Positions 1 to 7,375 of a stretch of DNA of 64,000 bases are shown here, piece after piece (the first letter of the stretch is position 1; each line of letters begins with the position of its first letter). The stretch lies in assembly GCF_014204495.1 (NCBI RefSeq), contig NZ_JACHLN010000001.1:1178001-1242000 (forward strand), read 5' to 3'. The notes below the pieces were generated by a model, which was not told the origin of the DNA, searched no databases, and saw only the letters and a list, made by a program, of their open reading frames with translations. Position numbers and translations under genes: made by a program. The stretch is from Sphingomonas kyeonggiensis. GTDB taxonomy: Bacteria; Pseudomonadota; Alphaproteobacteria; Sphingomonadales; Sphingomonadaceae.

Positions 1-934
1 TGGCGCCCGAGCGGATCGCGCGGTTCGCGGCTTCGAACTGGAAGCTGTAGAGGTGGCGCGGTTCGTCGACCGCGATCGCCTCGCGGCTCCCGTCCGGGCG
101 GATCAGCCGCATCGTGTTCACTCCACCGGTCTTGCCGCCGGCGAACCAGAACTGGTCGACCTCCAGCCGGCCGGTGGTGCCCATCACATGCAGGATGTTT
201 TCCTGGCGGACGCTGATCGAGCAGGAGAGATCGGCCATGATCCCGCCGGGGAAGCGAAGCAGCGCCGAGGTCCATTCATCGACGCCGCTCGGCCCGATAT
301 GGCCGACGGCGCTGATCGTGTCGGGCATCGGGATGGTGCCGCCGTCGCGGGCACCGGCGATAAGCCCGGCCATCGAGACCGGATAGCCGGCCAGGTCGAG
401 GATCGCGCCGCCGCCGAGCTCGGGCTTGAACAGCCGGTGGCCGGCCCGCGCTCCCTCGGGCACCGCGAAGCCGAAGCTCGAGCGGATCATCCGCACCTCG
501 CCGATCGCGTCCGAACGGATCAGCTCGGCGATGCGGCTGGCGAGCGGGTGGAAGCGGTACATGAAGGCTTCACCGAGAAAGGTCGCCGCGGTGCGCGCGG
601 CGAGGAACATCGCTTCGGTCTCGGCGGCGCAGACGCCCATCGGCTTCTCGCACAGCACATGCTTGCCGGCTTGCGCGGCCGCGATCGCCCAGTGCGCGTG
701 ATGGCTGTGCGGGGTCGCGATGTAGATCGCGTCGATCCCGGGATCGGCGATCAGCGCCTCATAGCCGGTGACGACGCGGATGCCGGGGAAATGCTCGGCC
801 AGCTCGGGTCGGCCGGGATTGCGGGTGCCGAGCGCGGCGATCGTGCCGGTGGTCGAGCCGGCGGCACCGGCGCGGAAATCGCGGGCGATGGTGCCGGGGC
901 CGAGAATGCCCCAGCGCACGGGTGCGGCGCTCAT
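1..934 (-). CDS. Gfo/Idh/MocA-family NAD(P)-dependent oxidoreductase (3' end outside window)
   Basis: Dehydrogenase of the glucose-fructose oxidoreductase/inositol dehydrogenase type; about 311 residues are visible and the C-terminus runs off the left edge. The N-terminus reads RWGILGPGTIARDF, a Rossmann GxGxxA-like dinucleotide loop, and near residue 95 lies HVLCEKPMGV, which contains the family EKP motif. These enzymes oxidise or reduce sugar-like hydroxyls in the cytoplasm; the substrate cannot be read from sequence. The ATG overlaps the stop of the upstream UPF0303 gene (ATGA), so the two are translationally coupled and probably share the palindromic operator at 1426-1439. It is one of three Gfo/Idh-type genes in the first 6 kb. 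Confidence 0.9.
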   Translation of the reverse strand, partial: MSAAPVRWGILGPGTIARDFRAGAAGSTTGTIAALGTRNPGRPELAEHFPGIRVVTGYEALIADPGIDAIYIATPHSHHAHWAIAAAQAGKHVLCEKPMGVCAAETEAMFLAARTAATFLGEAFMYRFHPLASRIAELIRSDAIGEVRMIRSSFGFAVPEGARAGHRLFKPELGGGAILDLAGYPVSMAGLIAGARDGGTIPMPDTISAVGHIGPSGVDEWTSALLRFPGGIMADLSCSISVRQENILHVMGTTGRLEVDQFWFAGGKTGGVNTMRLIRPDGSREAIAVDEPRHLYSFQFEAANRAIRSGA

Positions 935-1401
935 GCCTGGCTCTCCTGGTGCGCCTTCAACGCGGCCAGCGCCTCGACGGCGTAGCGATGATCCTCCTCC
1001 TGGGCGAGACCGCTGATCGCGACCGCGCCGATCACCCCGGTGCCGGCGATCCGGATCGGCACCGCGCCGCCGGCAGCGACATGGGTGCGCAGGTCGAGCC
1101 CGAAGCGATCGAACGCGCCCGGCGGCGCGGCATCGAACTTGAGGCGCATTGCATAGCTGGAGCGCTCGAAGCGCATCACCAGCGCGATCTTGCGATCGAT
1201 CCAGCCAAGATTGTCGGCGGTGGCGCCGGGCAGCAGCGCGCTGAACAGCCGCGTGCCGGCGCGGCGGATCTCGATCGCGATCGGGGCACCGGCCGCCGCG
1301 CCACGCTTGCGCAGATGGCAGCCGAGCCACCAGGCGTCCTCGGCATCGAAGCGCTGCAGCTGGAGCGATTGCTCCTCGCGGTCGATTGCTTCCAGGTCCA
1401 T
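931..1401 (-). CDS. UPF0303 / heme-degrading-domain-like small protein
   Basis: A 156-residue protein resembling the UPF0303 (YBR137W-like, GlcG/HbpS-fold) family, often annotated as heme-degrading domain protein. It has the family's alternating helix/strand composition with a glycine-rich C-terminal stretch (GTGVIGAVAISGL) and no signal peptide or membrane segment. The biochemical role of the family is not established, so no reaction is assigned. It is the first gene of an at least two-gene operon (next gene coupled by ATGA). Its start lies 25 bases from the 14-bp palindrome at 1426-1439 and shares that intergenic space with a divergent TolB-like gene. Confidence 0.75.
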   Translation of the reverse strand: MDLEAIDREEQSLQLQRFDAEDAWWLGCHLRKRGAAAGAPIAIEIRRAGTRLFSALLPGATADNLGWIDRKIALVMRFERSSYAMRLKFDAAPPGAFDRFGLDLRTHVAAGGAVPIRIAGTGVIGAVAISGLAQEEDHRYAVEALAALKAHQESQA

Positions 1402-1425
1402 TGCCCGCTCTCCGATTCTAGTTTA

Positions 1426-1439
1426 ATTTAGCGCTAAAT
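1426..1439. promoter_or_regulatory. Perfect palindrome ATTTAGCGCTAAAT, candidate LacI-family operator
   Basis: Perfect 14-bp palindrome between divergent genes (minus-strand start 1401, plus-strand start 1483). Its core TTAGCGCTAA recurs at 5971-5990 and 7262-7271. Even-length palindromes centred on a CpG-containing core are typical of LacI-family operators. On the minus strand a TTGACA hexamer (1458-1463) lies 18 bases upstream, so a bound repressor would cover the start-site region of the UPF0303/oxidoreductase operon. Confidence 0.75.
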
Positions 1440-1482
1440 CTACCAGGTCCCGATCAATGTCAAATAGCGGAGAGGCGCAAGC

Positions 1483-2394
1483 ATGACGACGGTTTCCAAG
1501 GCGCCCCCGGGGGCCAATCCCGCGCATGGGCCGTTCCGCCCGCTGCTGCCGGGGCAGGTCTCGCAGGTGCGGATCATCCGCCGCGACGGCAGCGAGGACC
1601 GGCTGGTGCTCGAGGCTGACCGGCTGCTCGAGGCGCCGAACTGGACGCCGGACGGGGGCGCGCTGATCGTCAATGGCGGGGGGCATCTGTTCCGCCTGAA
1701 GCTGGCGGGCGCACCGGTGCTGGAGCCGATCGCGATTGACGGGATCGACGATGCCAACAACGACCATCTGCTCTCGCCCGACGGCCGGACGCTCTACATC
1801 ACCGCGGCGCGCAAGGTGCATGCGGTGCCGGTCACCGGCGGCACGCCGCGCCAGGTGAGCCCGGCGGATGGGCTGGCTTATTATCTCCACGGCATCTCGC
1901 CCGACGGCAGCGCACTCGCCTGCGCGACGATCCGGCCGGGCGAGGTGCTGCGCTGGGGCATCGCGATCGTGCCCGAAGCGGGTGGCCCGGCGCGGCAGCT
2001 GCTCGAAGGGCCGGCACCGGTCGACGGGCCCGAATGGTCGCCCGACGGCGCGTGGATCTGGTTCAATGGCGAGCTGGAGGCCAGCGTGCCGGGCGACGCC
2101 AGCCTGTTCCGCATGCGGCCGGACGGCAGCGGGATCGAGCGGCGGAGCGAGGGCAACCGGGTCGACTGGTTCCCGCATCCCGACCCTGCCGGCGAGACCA
2201 TCGCCTATATCAGCTTCCCCGAAGGGACGGAGGGACATCCGCCCAATCTGCCGGTCGAGCTGCGGGCGATGCCGGCCGAGGGCGGCGCGGTGCGGACGAT
2301 CGCCAGCTTCTTCGGCGGGCAGGGATCGATCAACGTCAACAGCTGGTCGCCGGACGGGGAGTGGCTGGCCTATGTGGCGTATCCGGTGGGGTAG
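1483..2394 (+). CDS. TolB-like beta-propeller (PD40/WD40-like) protein
   Basis: A 303-residue protein built of repeated blades of the form SPDG/TPDG (for example PNWTPDGGALIV, LLSPDGRTLYI, GISPDGSALAC, WSPDGAWIWF, WSPDGEWLAYV), the PD40 signature of TolB-type six-bladed propellers. No convincing signal peptide is seen, so it is probably cytoplasmic, unlike true TolB. An AGAGG ribosome-binding site lies a few bases before the ATG. It is divergent from the UPF0303/oxidoreductase operon and shares the palindrome at 1426-1439, so it probably belongs to the same regulon. Related propeller proteins accompany sugar or uronate catabolic loci, but the substrate here is unknown. Confidence 0.8.
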   Translation: MTTVSKAPPGANPAHGPFRPLLPGQVSQVRIIRRDGSEDRLVLEADRLLEAPNWTPDGGALIVNGGGHLFRLKLAGAPVLEPIAIDGIDDANNDHLLSPDGRTLYITAARKVHAVPVTGGTPRQVSPADGLAYYLHGISPDGSALACATIRPGEVLRWGIAIVPEAGGPARQLLEGPAPVDGPEWSPDGAWIWFNGELEASVPGDASLFRMRPDGSGIERRSEGNRVDWFPHPDPAGETIAYISFPEGTEGHPPNLPVELRAMPAEGGAVRTIASFFGGQGSINVNSWSPDGEWLAYVAYPVG

Positions 2395-2482
2395 CGGGCT
2401 TCAGCCGGGTGAAGGTCCTAGCATTGGCCAGCCTGTTATCGCCCTGCTTGCTGCCATCCACAGTCGCTGGCAGACTTGCGCC

Positions 2483-2860
2483 ATGAGTAGGTTAGAACGA
2501 GAGCGGTGGGCGTTGGGCCAAGAGCGTTGGCCAAACCTGCAAATCTTTCTTTCTCAGGATGTGTACGATGCTGTGCTCGGCGATCCGAAAGAGTTTCCGG
2601 GCAAAATAAGAGAGAAGCTGTCCGCGATTGAGCTGTCCAACCAGTTGGACATCACACGGGAATGCTGGGACTTTCTGGCGCACTTCAAAGATCGATATGA
2701 CGATTGGAGCTTTCTGCGCGATGGCTTTGGCGTGTCGGGTAAGCCGCCTTCCGATAATCGAGGAAAAGGCCAAATGGCTCTTTCCCGCATGACGAATTTG
2801 TATGGCATTTTGGCCGAAGGGATCAGGGCTGAGCTTCCGAATTGGAAGCCAACTTCTTGA
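2483..2860 (+). CDS. Hypothetical protein of lower GC content
   Basis: A 125-residue protein that I do not recognise. The ATG at 2483 is chosen because the frame before it is only a continuation without a plausible start. The protein is soluble, rich in charged and aromatic residues (ERWALGQERWPN, RYDDWSFLRDG) and lacks a signal or membrane segment. Its base composition is visibly poorer in GC than its neighbours (roughly half GC, with many A/T third positions), which suggests recent acquisition. It ends about 80 bases before a long inverted repeat and faces the next gene convergently. It could be an orphan or part of an old insertion. Confidence 0.6.
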   Translation: MSRLERERWALGQERWPNLQIFLSQDVYDAVLGDPKEFPGKIREKLSAIELSNQLDITRECWDFLAHFKDRYDDWSFLRDGFGVSGKPPSDNRGKGQMALSRMTNLYGILAEGIRAELPNWKPTS

Positions 2861-2937
2861 TCGCGTGAATGTCCGCTTTCCATCCAGAATTGGTCGTCGG
2901 TATCCGTGCCGAAAGTAGCCATTGGGGCTTCACCCAC

Positions 2938-3042
2938 TGGTTCCCCGGCGAAGGCCGGGGCCCAGTCTCGGCGCAGGTGGAGAGGGCAGTCAGACCTCTC
3001 GAACGACGTGGCAACTGGGCCCCGGCCTTCGCCGGGGAACCA
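2938..3042. repeat. Dispersed inverted-repeat element (29-bp perfect arms)
   Basis: The arms at 2938-2966 and 3014-3042 are exact reverse complements over 29 bases, separated by 47 bases. Each arm holds the motif TTCCCCGGCGAAGGCCGGGG, itself capable of forming a hairpin (CCCCGGC-GAA-GCCGGGG type). Related elements occur at 34815-34891, 39664-39739 and 58456-58559. It sits between the convergent ends of the hypothetical gene (2860) and the minus-strand gene ending at 3051, so it could act as a bidirectional transcription barrier. Confidence 0.9.
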
Positions 3043-3050
3043 GGGGTTGC

Positions 3051-3791
3051 TTAGACTGCGACGCCATCCAGCAGCCCGAGCAGGCGGATCGCCGTGTCGA
3101 TCTGCCCGCCATCCCCGGCGCCTTCGGTGAGCCGCACATGCAGCGCCCGCCACGAGGCGCGCAGGCCGCCTTCGTAGCGCGGCAGTGCGGTGCGGGTGCC
3201 GGTGGCGTCGAACAGGCGGACTTCGGCCGGGGTGGAGACGGCGATGTCGTTGATGACGATCTCGCGGCGCAGGGTGCGCGAGACGGTCTCCAGCGCATAG
3301 CGGGTGCGGAAGCTGCGCCGGGCGCTGACCCGGGTGCCGTTCCAGCTGTCGGCGCTGTCGATCACCAGCGCGATCTCGTTCGGCGTGGTTGCAAGCAGGC
3401 GCAGGCCCTCGGCACGGCAGCCGAGCGTGTCGAGCAGCATCAGCAGCTCGAACAGCGCGGCGCGCAGCGAGCCGGCGGTCTCGGCGGCGGCATCGACGAT
3501 CAGCGGCACGTCACTGGCCTGGGCGCGGATGCTCTCCAGCGCCGCTTCGGGCAGCGCGGCGGATGCGGCCAGCGCCAGGCCGATCGGGCGGCCGGTGGCG
3601 ACGAGGCTGCGCAGCGCTTGTGCCGAGGCGAGGCCCGGTTCGACGATCATCACCGCGCCGGCGGCGGCATCGGCGAGCGCGTCGCCGCGCAGGGTTTGGA
3701 CGTCCGCGCCCGCCGCATCGATAACGAAGCGATTGGGCAGGGTGGCGAGCACGGCCTGCTGGTCGGCGGGCATCACATGCAGCCGGTTCAT
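3051..3791 (-). CDS. Unrecognised protein coupled to Gfo/Idh oxidoreductases
   Basis: A 246-residue protein I cannot assign. The N-terminal half is alanine-rich with alternating hydrophobic stretches (RFVIDAAGADV, GRPIGLALAASAAL) that faintly recall a degenerate Rossmann-like domain. The C-terminal half is strand-rich and charged (RREIVINDIAVSTPAEVRLF). There is no signal peptide or membrane segment. Its ATG overlaps the stop of the preceding oxidoreductase gene (ATGA), so it is the third gene of a coupled operon transcribed from the palindrome at 5971-5990. It may be a non-catalytic partner of the oxidoreductases; that is inference from position only. Confidence 0.7.
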   Translation of the reverse strand: MNRLHVMPADQQAVLATLPNRFVIDAAGADVQTLRGDALADAAAGAVMIVEPGLASAQALRSLVATGRPIGLALAASAALPEAALESIRAQASDVPLIVDAAAETAGSLRAALFELLMLLDTLGCRAEGLRLLATTPNEIALVIDSADSWNGTRVSARRSFRTRYALETVSRTLRREIVINDIAVSTPAEVRLFDATGTRTALPRYEGGLRASWRALHVRLTEGAGDGGQIDTAIRLLGLLDGVAV

Positions 3792-4825
3792 GCGACGATC
3801 TCCATCACGTCGGCAGCGGCATCGGCAAGGTCGAGCGCGAAGGCGAGGTCCTCGACCGCGACGTCGAACGGGGTGTCGAGCGGCACGCCGCGCGTCACGA
3901 CGTCATGCAGGTGGCGCCACTGCGCCGCATAACCGTTATCGGGATGGCTGAATCCATAGCTGCCACGCGCATCGCTCAGTGTCGCGCGGCCCGAGCCGGC
4001 GGAGATATAGGACGGGCCGAAATCGACATGGAGCCGGCGCTCGGCATTCGATGCCTCGAAGCTCCAGGACGGTGGCCATTGGCCGGGCATCACTGCGAGC
4101 AGCTCGGCGATCTGGTCGCCATTCCGCATCAGCACCGAATAGCCGAAGGGCGGGTGGCGGCGCGCTTCGACCACTTGGCCGAGCTGCGGATAGAGCCGGC
4201 GGATCAGCGGGACATGGTGGATGGCGAGGCCAAGGATGGTCTGGCGCAGGCGGTCGCGCTGGAATTCGGGCGGCTGTTCGGCGGGTGGTGCGGGCGGCGG
4301 CGGGGAGGGGAAGGCCTCCTCGGTCGCCGCGTTCACGAACTGGGCGTTGGGCGGCACGAAGATCGCCGAACGGATGCGAGTGGCACGCTGGCCCTCAGCT
4401 TCCCAGGCGGCAAGCCCGGCGCGGAAGCCCGGATCATACCAGTGCATCGTGCCGACCAGCACGGTCATGCCCGTCTCGGCGACGACGCGGCCGATCTGCT
4501 CCGCCTGTTCGCGGCTGACCGCCAGCGGCTTCTCGACCAGAGCGGCGCGCTTGCCGGCGCGGGCGGCGGCGACGAGCTGCTCGGCATGGAAGACATGCGG
4601 GCTGCAGATCGCGACCACGTCGATCGACGGATCCTCGATCACCGACGCGGCATCGGTGACGCCGGTAGCGCCGCAGCGCGCGGCGACGATGTCTGCCACC
4701 TCTGCGTTGACGTCCATCACTTTGCCCACGCGCCATAGCTCGGGCATCTGCGCCAGTGTCGGCAGGTGGATCGCCTGGGTGACCGGGCCGGCGCCGAGGA
4801 AGCCGATGGTCAGCGGCGCGCTCAT
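3788..4825 (-). CDS. Gfo/Idh/MocA-family oxidoreductase
   Basis: A 345-residue NAD(P)-dependent dehydrogenase. The N-terminal Rossmann loop is TIGFLGAGPVTQAIHLP (residues 6-22), and VEKPLAVSREQAEQIG carries the EKP motif whose lysine is normally catalytic. A second family landmark is GLAIHHVPLIRRLYP in the C-terminal domain. A proline-rich insert (SPPPPAPPAEQPP) lies near residues 170-185. It overlaps its upstream neighbour (4822-5943) and its downstream neighbour by ATGA, giving a strict three-gene coupled operon. The substrate is probably a sugar, sugar acid or cyclitol; not determinable here. Confidence 0.9.
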   Translation of the reverse strand: MSAPLTIGFLGAGPVTQAIHLPTLAQMPELWRVGKVMDVNAEVADIVAARCGATGVTDAASVIEDPSIDVVAICSPHVFHAEQLVAAARAGKRAALVEKPLAVSREQAEQIGRVVAETGMTVLVGTMHWYDPGFRAGLAAWEAEGQRATRIRSAIFVPPNAQFVNAATEEAFPSPPPPAPPAEQPPEFQRDRLRQTILGLAIHHVPLIRRLYPQLGQVVEARRHPPFGYSVLMRNGDQIAELLAVMPGQWPPSWSFEASNAERRLHVDFGPSYISAGSGRATLSDARGSYGFSHPDNGYAAQWRHLHDVVTRGVPLDTPFDVAVEDLAFALDLADAAADVMEIVA

Positions 4826-5943
4826 GCGAGCGCCGTCCAGCCGGCGCGCTCGGCGCTGGCCTGCACCGCCGTCTCGACGAAACGCATCGTGCGCACGCCG
4901 TCTTCGATGCCGGGCAGGACGGTGCCGATCAGCGCGGCGTCGCCGTCGATCGCCTTGGCGAAGTCGCGATACTGGACCGCGAAGCCGGCAAGGATCGAGC
5001 CGCCAAAGCCGGGCGGCAGCGGCTCGCGGACGAGCAGGCCGGGCGACATCGGGCTGAGCAGCGAGACGGCGCCGTCGGCGGCGATGAAACGCAAAGTCTC
5101 GGGCGCCTCGGCATGCCAGTGCAGCGCGCCCTTCTCGCCGAACACCTGCAGCGTGAAGCCGAGGCGCTCGCCGACCGCGACCTGCGACGAAGCCAGCACG
5201 CCCGAGGCACCGCCGGCGAAGCGCATCAGGATATTGGCGTCATCGTCGAGCGCGCGGCCGGGGACGTGCGTGCGCACATCGGCGACGATCTCGCTGACCG
5301 TGTCGCCGGTGACATATTCGGCAAGGTGGAAGGCATGGGTGCCGATGTCCGAGATGCAGCCGCCCACGCCCGAGCGCGACGGATCCATCCGCCAGGCGGC
5401 GCGGGGATTGCCGGCCTGCTCCAGCGCGTTCGCCAGCCAGCCCTGGTTGAAGGTGACGACGACCTTGCGCACCGCGCCGATCATGCCTGCGGCAATGCGA
5501 GCGCGGGCCTCGCGGATGATCGGGAAGCCCGAATAGGTGAAGGTGAGCGCGTAGAGGCTGGTGCCGGCGGCGAGCGCGTCGCGCAGCTGCTCGGCTTCGG
5601 CGAGCGTGGCGGTGGCGGGCTTGTCCGACATCACATGGAGCCCGGCCTCGATCGCGGCCAGCGCGGCGGGCAGATGGAGATGGTTGGGGGTGGCGATCGC
5701 CAGCACCTGGATGCCGTCGGGACGGGCCTTCTCGGCGGCGATCATCTCGGCGTGGCCGGCATAGCAGCGATCGGGCGCCACGCCGTAATTCGCCCCCGCA
5801 TCCCGCGCGCGTTCGGGGTCGCTGGAAAAGGCGCCGGCGACCAGCTCGAACCGCCCGCTCAGCTGCGCGCCCAGCTGATGCATCGGCCCGATGAACGAGC
5901 CGATGCCGCCGCCCACCATGCCCAGCCTGATCTTCGCCATCAC
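4822..5943 (-). CDS. Gfo/Idh/MocA-family oxidoreductase, first gene of operon
   Basis: A 373-residue dehydrogenase. RLGMVGGGIGSFIGPMHQ (residues 6-23) is the GxGxxG-type dinucleotide loop; MSDKPATATLAEAEQL carries the DKP variant of the EKP motif; SGVGGCISDIGTHAFHLAEYVTG matches the DIGxH metal/substrate segment of the C-terminal domain. The ATG pair at 5938-5943 leaves one-codon ambiguity. The gene starts 28 bases from the 20-bp palindrome at 5971-5990, which lies between it and a TTGACA hexamer (6003-6008 on the minus strand), consistent with direct repression by the divergently encoded LacI protein. Confidence 0.9.
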   Translation of the reverse strand: MMAKIRLGMVGGGIGSFIGPMHQLGAQLSGRFELVAGAFSSDPERARDAGANYGVAPDRCYAGHAEMIAAEKARPDGIQVLAIATPNHLHLPAALAAIEAGLHVMSDKPATATLAEAEQLRDALAAGTSLYALTFTYSGFPIIREARARIAAGMIGAVRKVVVTFNQGWLANALEQAGNPRAAWRMDPSRSGVGGCISDIGTHAFHLAEYVTGDTVSEIVADVRTHVPGRALDDDANILMRFAGGASGVLASSQVAVGERLGFTLQVFGEKGALHWHAEAPETLRFIAADGAVSLLSPMSPGLLVREPLPPGFGGSILAGFAVQYRDFAKAIDGDAALIGTVLPGIEDGVRTMRFVETAVQASAERAGWTALA

Positions 5944-5970
5944 GCGACTCTCCCATATCTGTGTTCTGAT

Positions 5971-5990
5971 TTAGTTTAGCGCTAAACTAA
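5971..5990. promoter_or_regulatory. 20-bp perfect palindrome, candidate LacI operator
   Basis: TTAGTTTAGCGCTAAACTAA is a perfect palindrome, the longest of three related sites. It lies between the divergent oxidoreductase operon (start 5943) and the LacI gene (start 6084). A TTGACA hexamer on the minus strand (6003-6008) is 12 bases upstream, so the palindrome covers the expected -10 region of the oxidoreductase promoter. Its position next to the regulator gene also fits autoregulation. Confidence 0.8.
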
Positions 5991-6083
5991 TCTAGGAAAG
6001 ATTGTCAACCGTAGGCGTTGTTTGTTGTGCTAGAGGGTTCGCAAACAGGTCGCGATGCCAACCGGGAATCAGGAACGGGCAGG

Positions 6084-7130
6084 ATGGCGCGGCGGCGCGG
6101 TAGTACAGGCGTAACAATCCAGGCGGTGGCGGAACGTGCCGGCACCTCGACGATGACGGTGTCGAATTTCCTCAACGGCACCGGCAAGATGGGTGATGCG
6201 ACGCGGGAACGGGTGCGCGAGGCGGTCGAGGCGCTCGGCTACAAGCCCAATGCGGCGGCGCGCGCGCTGGCGAGTTCGGGCGCGGCGCGGATCGGGCTGG
6301 TCTATGCCAATCCCCAGAATGCGTTCCTCAGCGCGATGCTGGTCGGCACGCTGCATGCTGCGGCAACGCGCGGCGCGCAGTTGATGGTCCAGCACGGCGG
6401 CAAGAGCGCCGACTATGAGACGCTGGCCGAAGCGCTGCGCGCCCTGGTGCGGAGCGGCGCCAATGCGCTGCTGCTGCCACCCCCCTATTCGGAAGTCGTC
6501 GTGGGGCGGCCGATCCTCGCCGAGCTTGGCGTGCCGGTCGCGGTGGTGGCGGCCGGTCGGCCGATGCCGGGCATGGTCACGGTGCGGGTCGATGATCGGG
6601 CCGCGGCGGAGGCGATGACCAATTTGCTGATCGAGCAGGGGCATCGCCGGATCGGCTTTATCGGCGGCCCCGAGAGCCATGGCTCCACGGCAGGGCGACG
6701 CCAGGGCTATCGCGATGCGCTGCGCACGCACGGGCTGGCCGAAGAGGCCGAGCTGATGGTCGATGGCGACTTCACGTTCGAATCGGCATTGGATGCCGGC
6801 GAGCAGCTGCTCGAGCTTCCCAACCCGCCGAGCGCGATCTTCGCGGCGAATGACGACATGGCCGCCGCAGTCATCTCGCTCGCGCACCGGCGTGGCCTGC
6901 GCATTCCCGAGAAGCTGGCCATTGCCGGGTTCGACGATACGCCGATCGCGGTGAAGTCCTGGCCGCCGCTGACCACGATCCGCCAGCCGATCGCCGACAT
7001 GGCCGAGCGGGCGACGCTTGCGCTGGTCACGCGACTCGCGGGCGGCGACTCGGCCGGCGACGACGATGTGCTGGTCGATTTCACGCTGGTCGAGCGGGGA
7101 ACTACGGGCTTTCTTCCGGATCGCGACTAG
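6084..7130 (+). CDS. LacI-family transcriptional regulator
   Basis: A 348-residue repressor. The start at 6084 is chosen because it places the helix-turn-helix (VTIQAVAERAGTSTMTVSNF, about residues 10-29) at the N-terminus, as is usual, with AGG just before the ATG. The hinge is YKPNAAARALAS. The periplasmic-binding-protein-like sensor domain follows (RIGLVYANPQNAFLSAML, GHRRIGFIGGPESH, IFAANDDMAAAV, IAGFDDTPIA). It is flanked by two of the three TTAGCGCTAA palindromes and is their most likely reader. Its effector would be a metabolite of the locus. A paralogue lies at 15992-17032. Confidence 0.93.
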   Translation: MARRRGSTGVTIQAVAERAGTSTMTVSNFLNGTGKMGDATRERVREAVEALGYKPNAAARALASSGAARIGLVYANPQNAFLSAMLVGTLHAAATRGAQLMVQHGGKSADYETLAEALRALVRSGANALLLPPPYSEVVVGRPILAELGVPVAVVAAGRPMPGMVTVRVDDRAAAEAMTNLLIEQGHRRIGFIGGPESHGSTAGRRQGYRDALRTHGLAEEAELMVDGDFTFESALDAGEQLLELPNPPSAIFAANDDMAAAVISLAHRRGLRIPEKLAIAGFDDTPIAVKSWPPLTTIRQPIADMAERATLALVTRLAGGDSAGDDDVLVDFTLVERGTTGFLPDRD

Positions 7131-7190
7131 GCCCAGGCTGCCGCGCCCGGAGCAGGGATGCGGCCAAAATGGCACAATCCGGACGGTGAA

Positions 7191-7210
7191 TGCCCAATCC
7201 GCATTGGGCA
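7191..7210. repeat. 20-base inverted repeat between lacI and TonB receptor
   Basis: TGCCCAAT-CCGC-ATTGGGCA: 8-bp perfect arms around a 4-base centre, 61 bases after the lacI stop. It has no T-run, so it is a weak terminator candidate. It could also be an operator for a different regulator upstream of the TonB receptor gene. Confidence 0.5.
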
Positions 7211-7260
7211 ATGCATTCCACCATTGACAATGACGTCGGAAAGTTTCAGCACAGGCTAGA

Positions 7261-7272
7261 TTTAGCGCTAAG
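7261..7272. promoter_or_regulatory. TTAGCGCTAA palindrome upstream of TonB receptor, candidate LacI operator
   Basis: The perfect 10-bp palindrome at 7262-7271 repeats the core of the sites at 1426-1439 and 5971-5990, and shares the flank TAGATTTAGCGCTAA with the first site read on the minus strand. It lies about 104 bases before the receptor ATG. A TTGACA hexamer at 7224-7229 lies 32 bases upstream, but I see no convincing -10 partner for it. Confidence 0.7.
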
Positions 7273-7375
7273 GCAACTTGCCGAAGCGACTGAACGGGAG
7301 CTTGGTCGCACGGTCGCGTCGCTCCTTAGGAGAACAAGGCGAGCCGCATAGCGGTCGCTGCTGTGGGAGGAACTG

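Noticed and set aside
1483..2394. TolB-like gene as the tolB of the Tol-Pal system
   Set aside because: No signal peptide, only the propeller part, and no tolQRA or pal neighbours.
2938..3042. Paired repeats considered as a minimal CRISPR
   Set aside because: The copies are inverted, not direct, only two arms are present, and no cas genes exist in the window.
7224..7262. TTGACA (7224-7229) with TAGATT (7257-7262) as a promoter of the TonB receptor
   Set aside because: The spacing is 27 bases, far from the 16-18 needed; TAGATT is a conserved flank of the palindrome instead.
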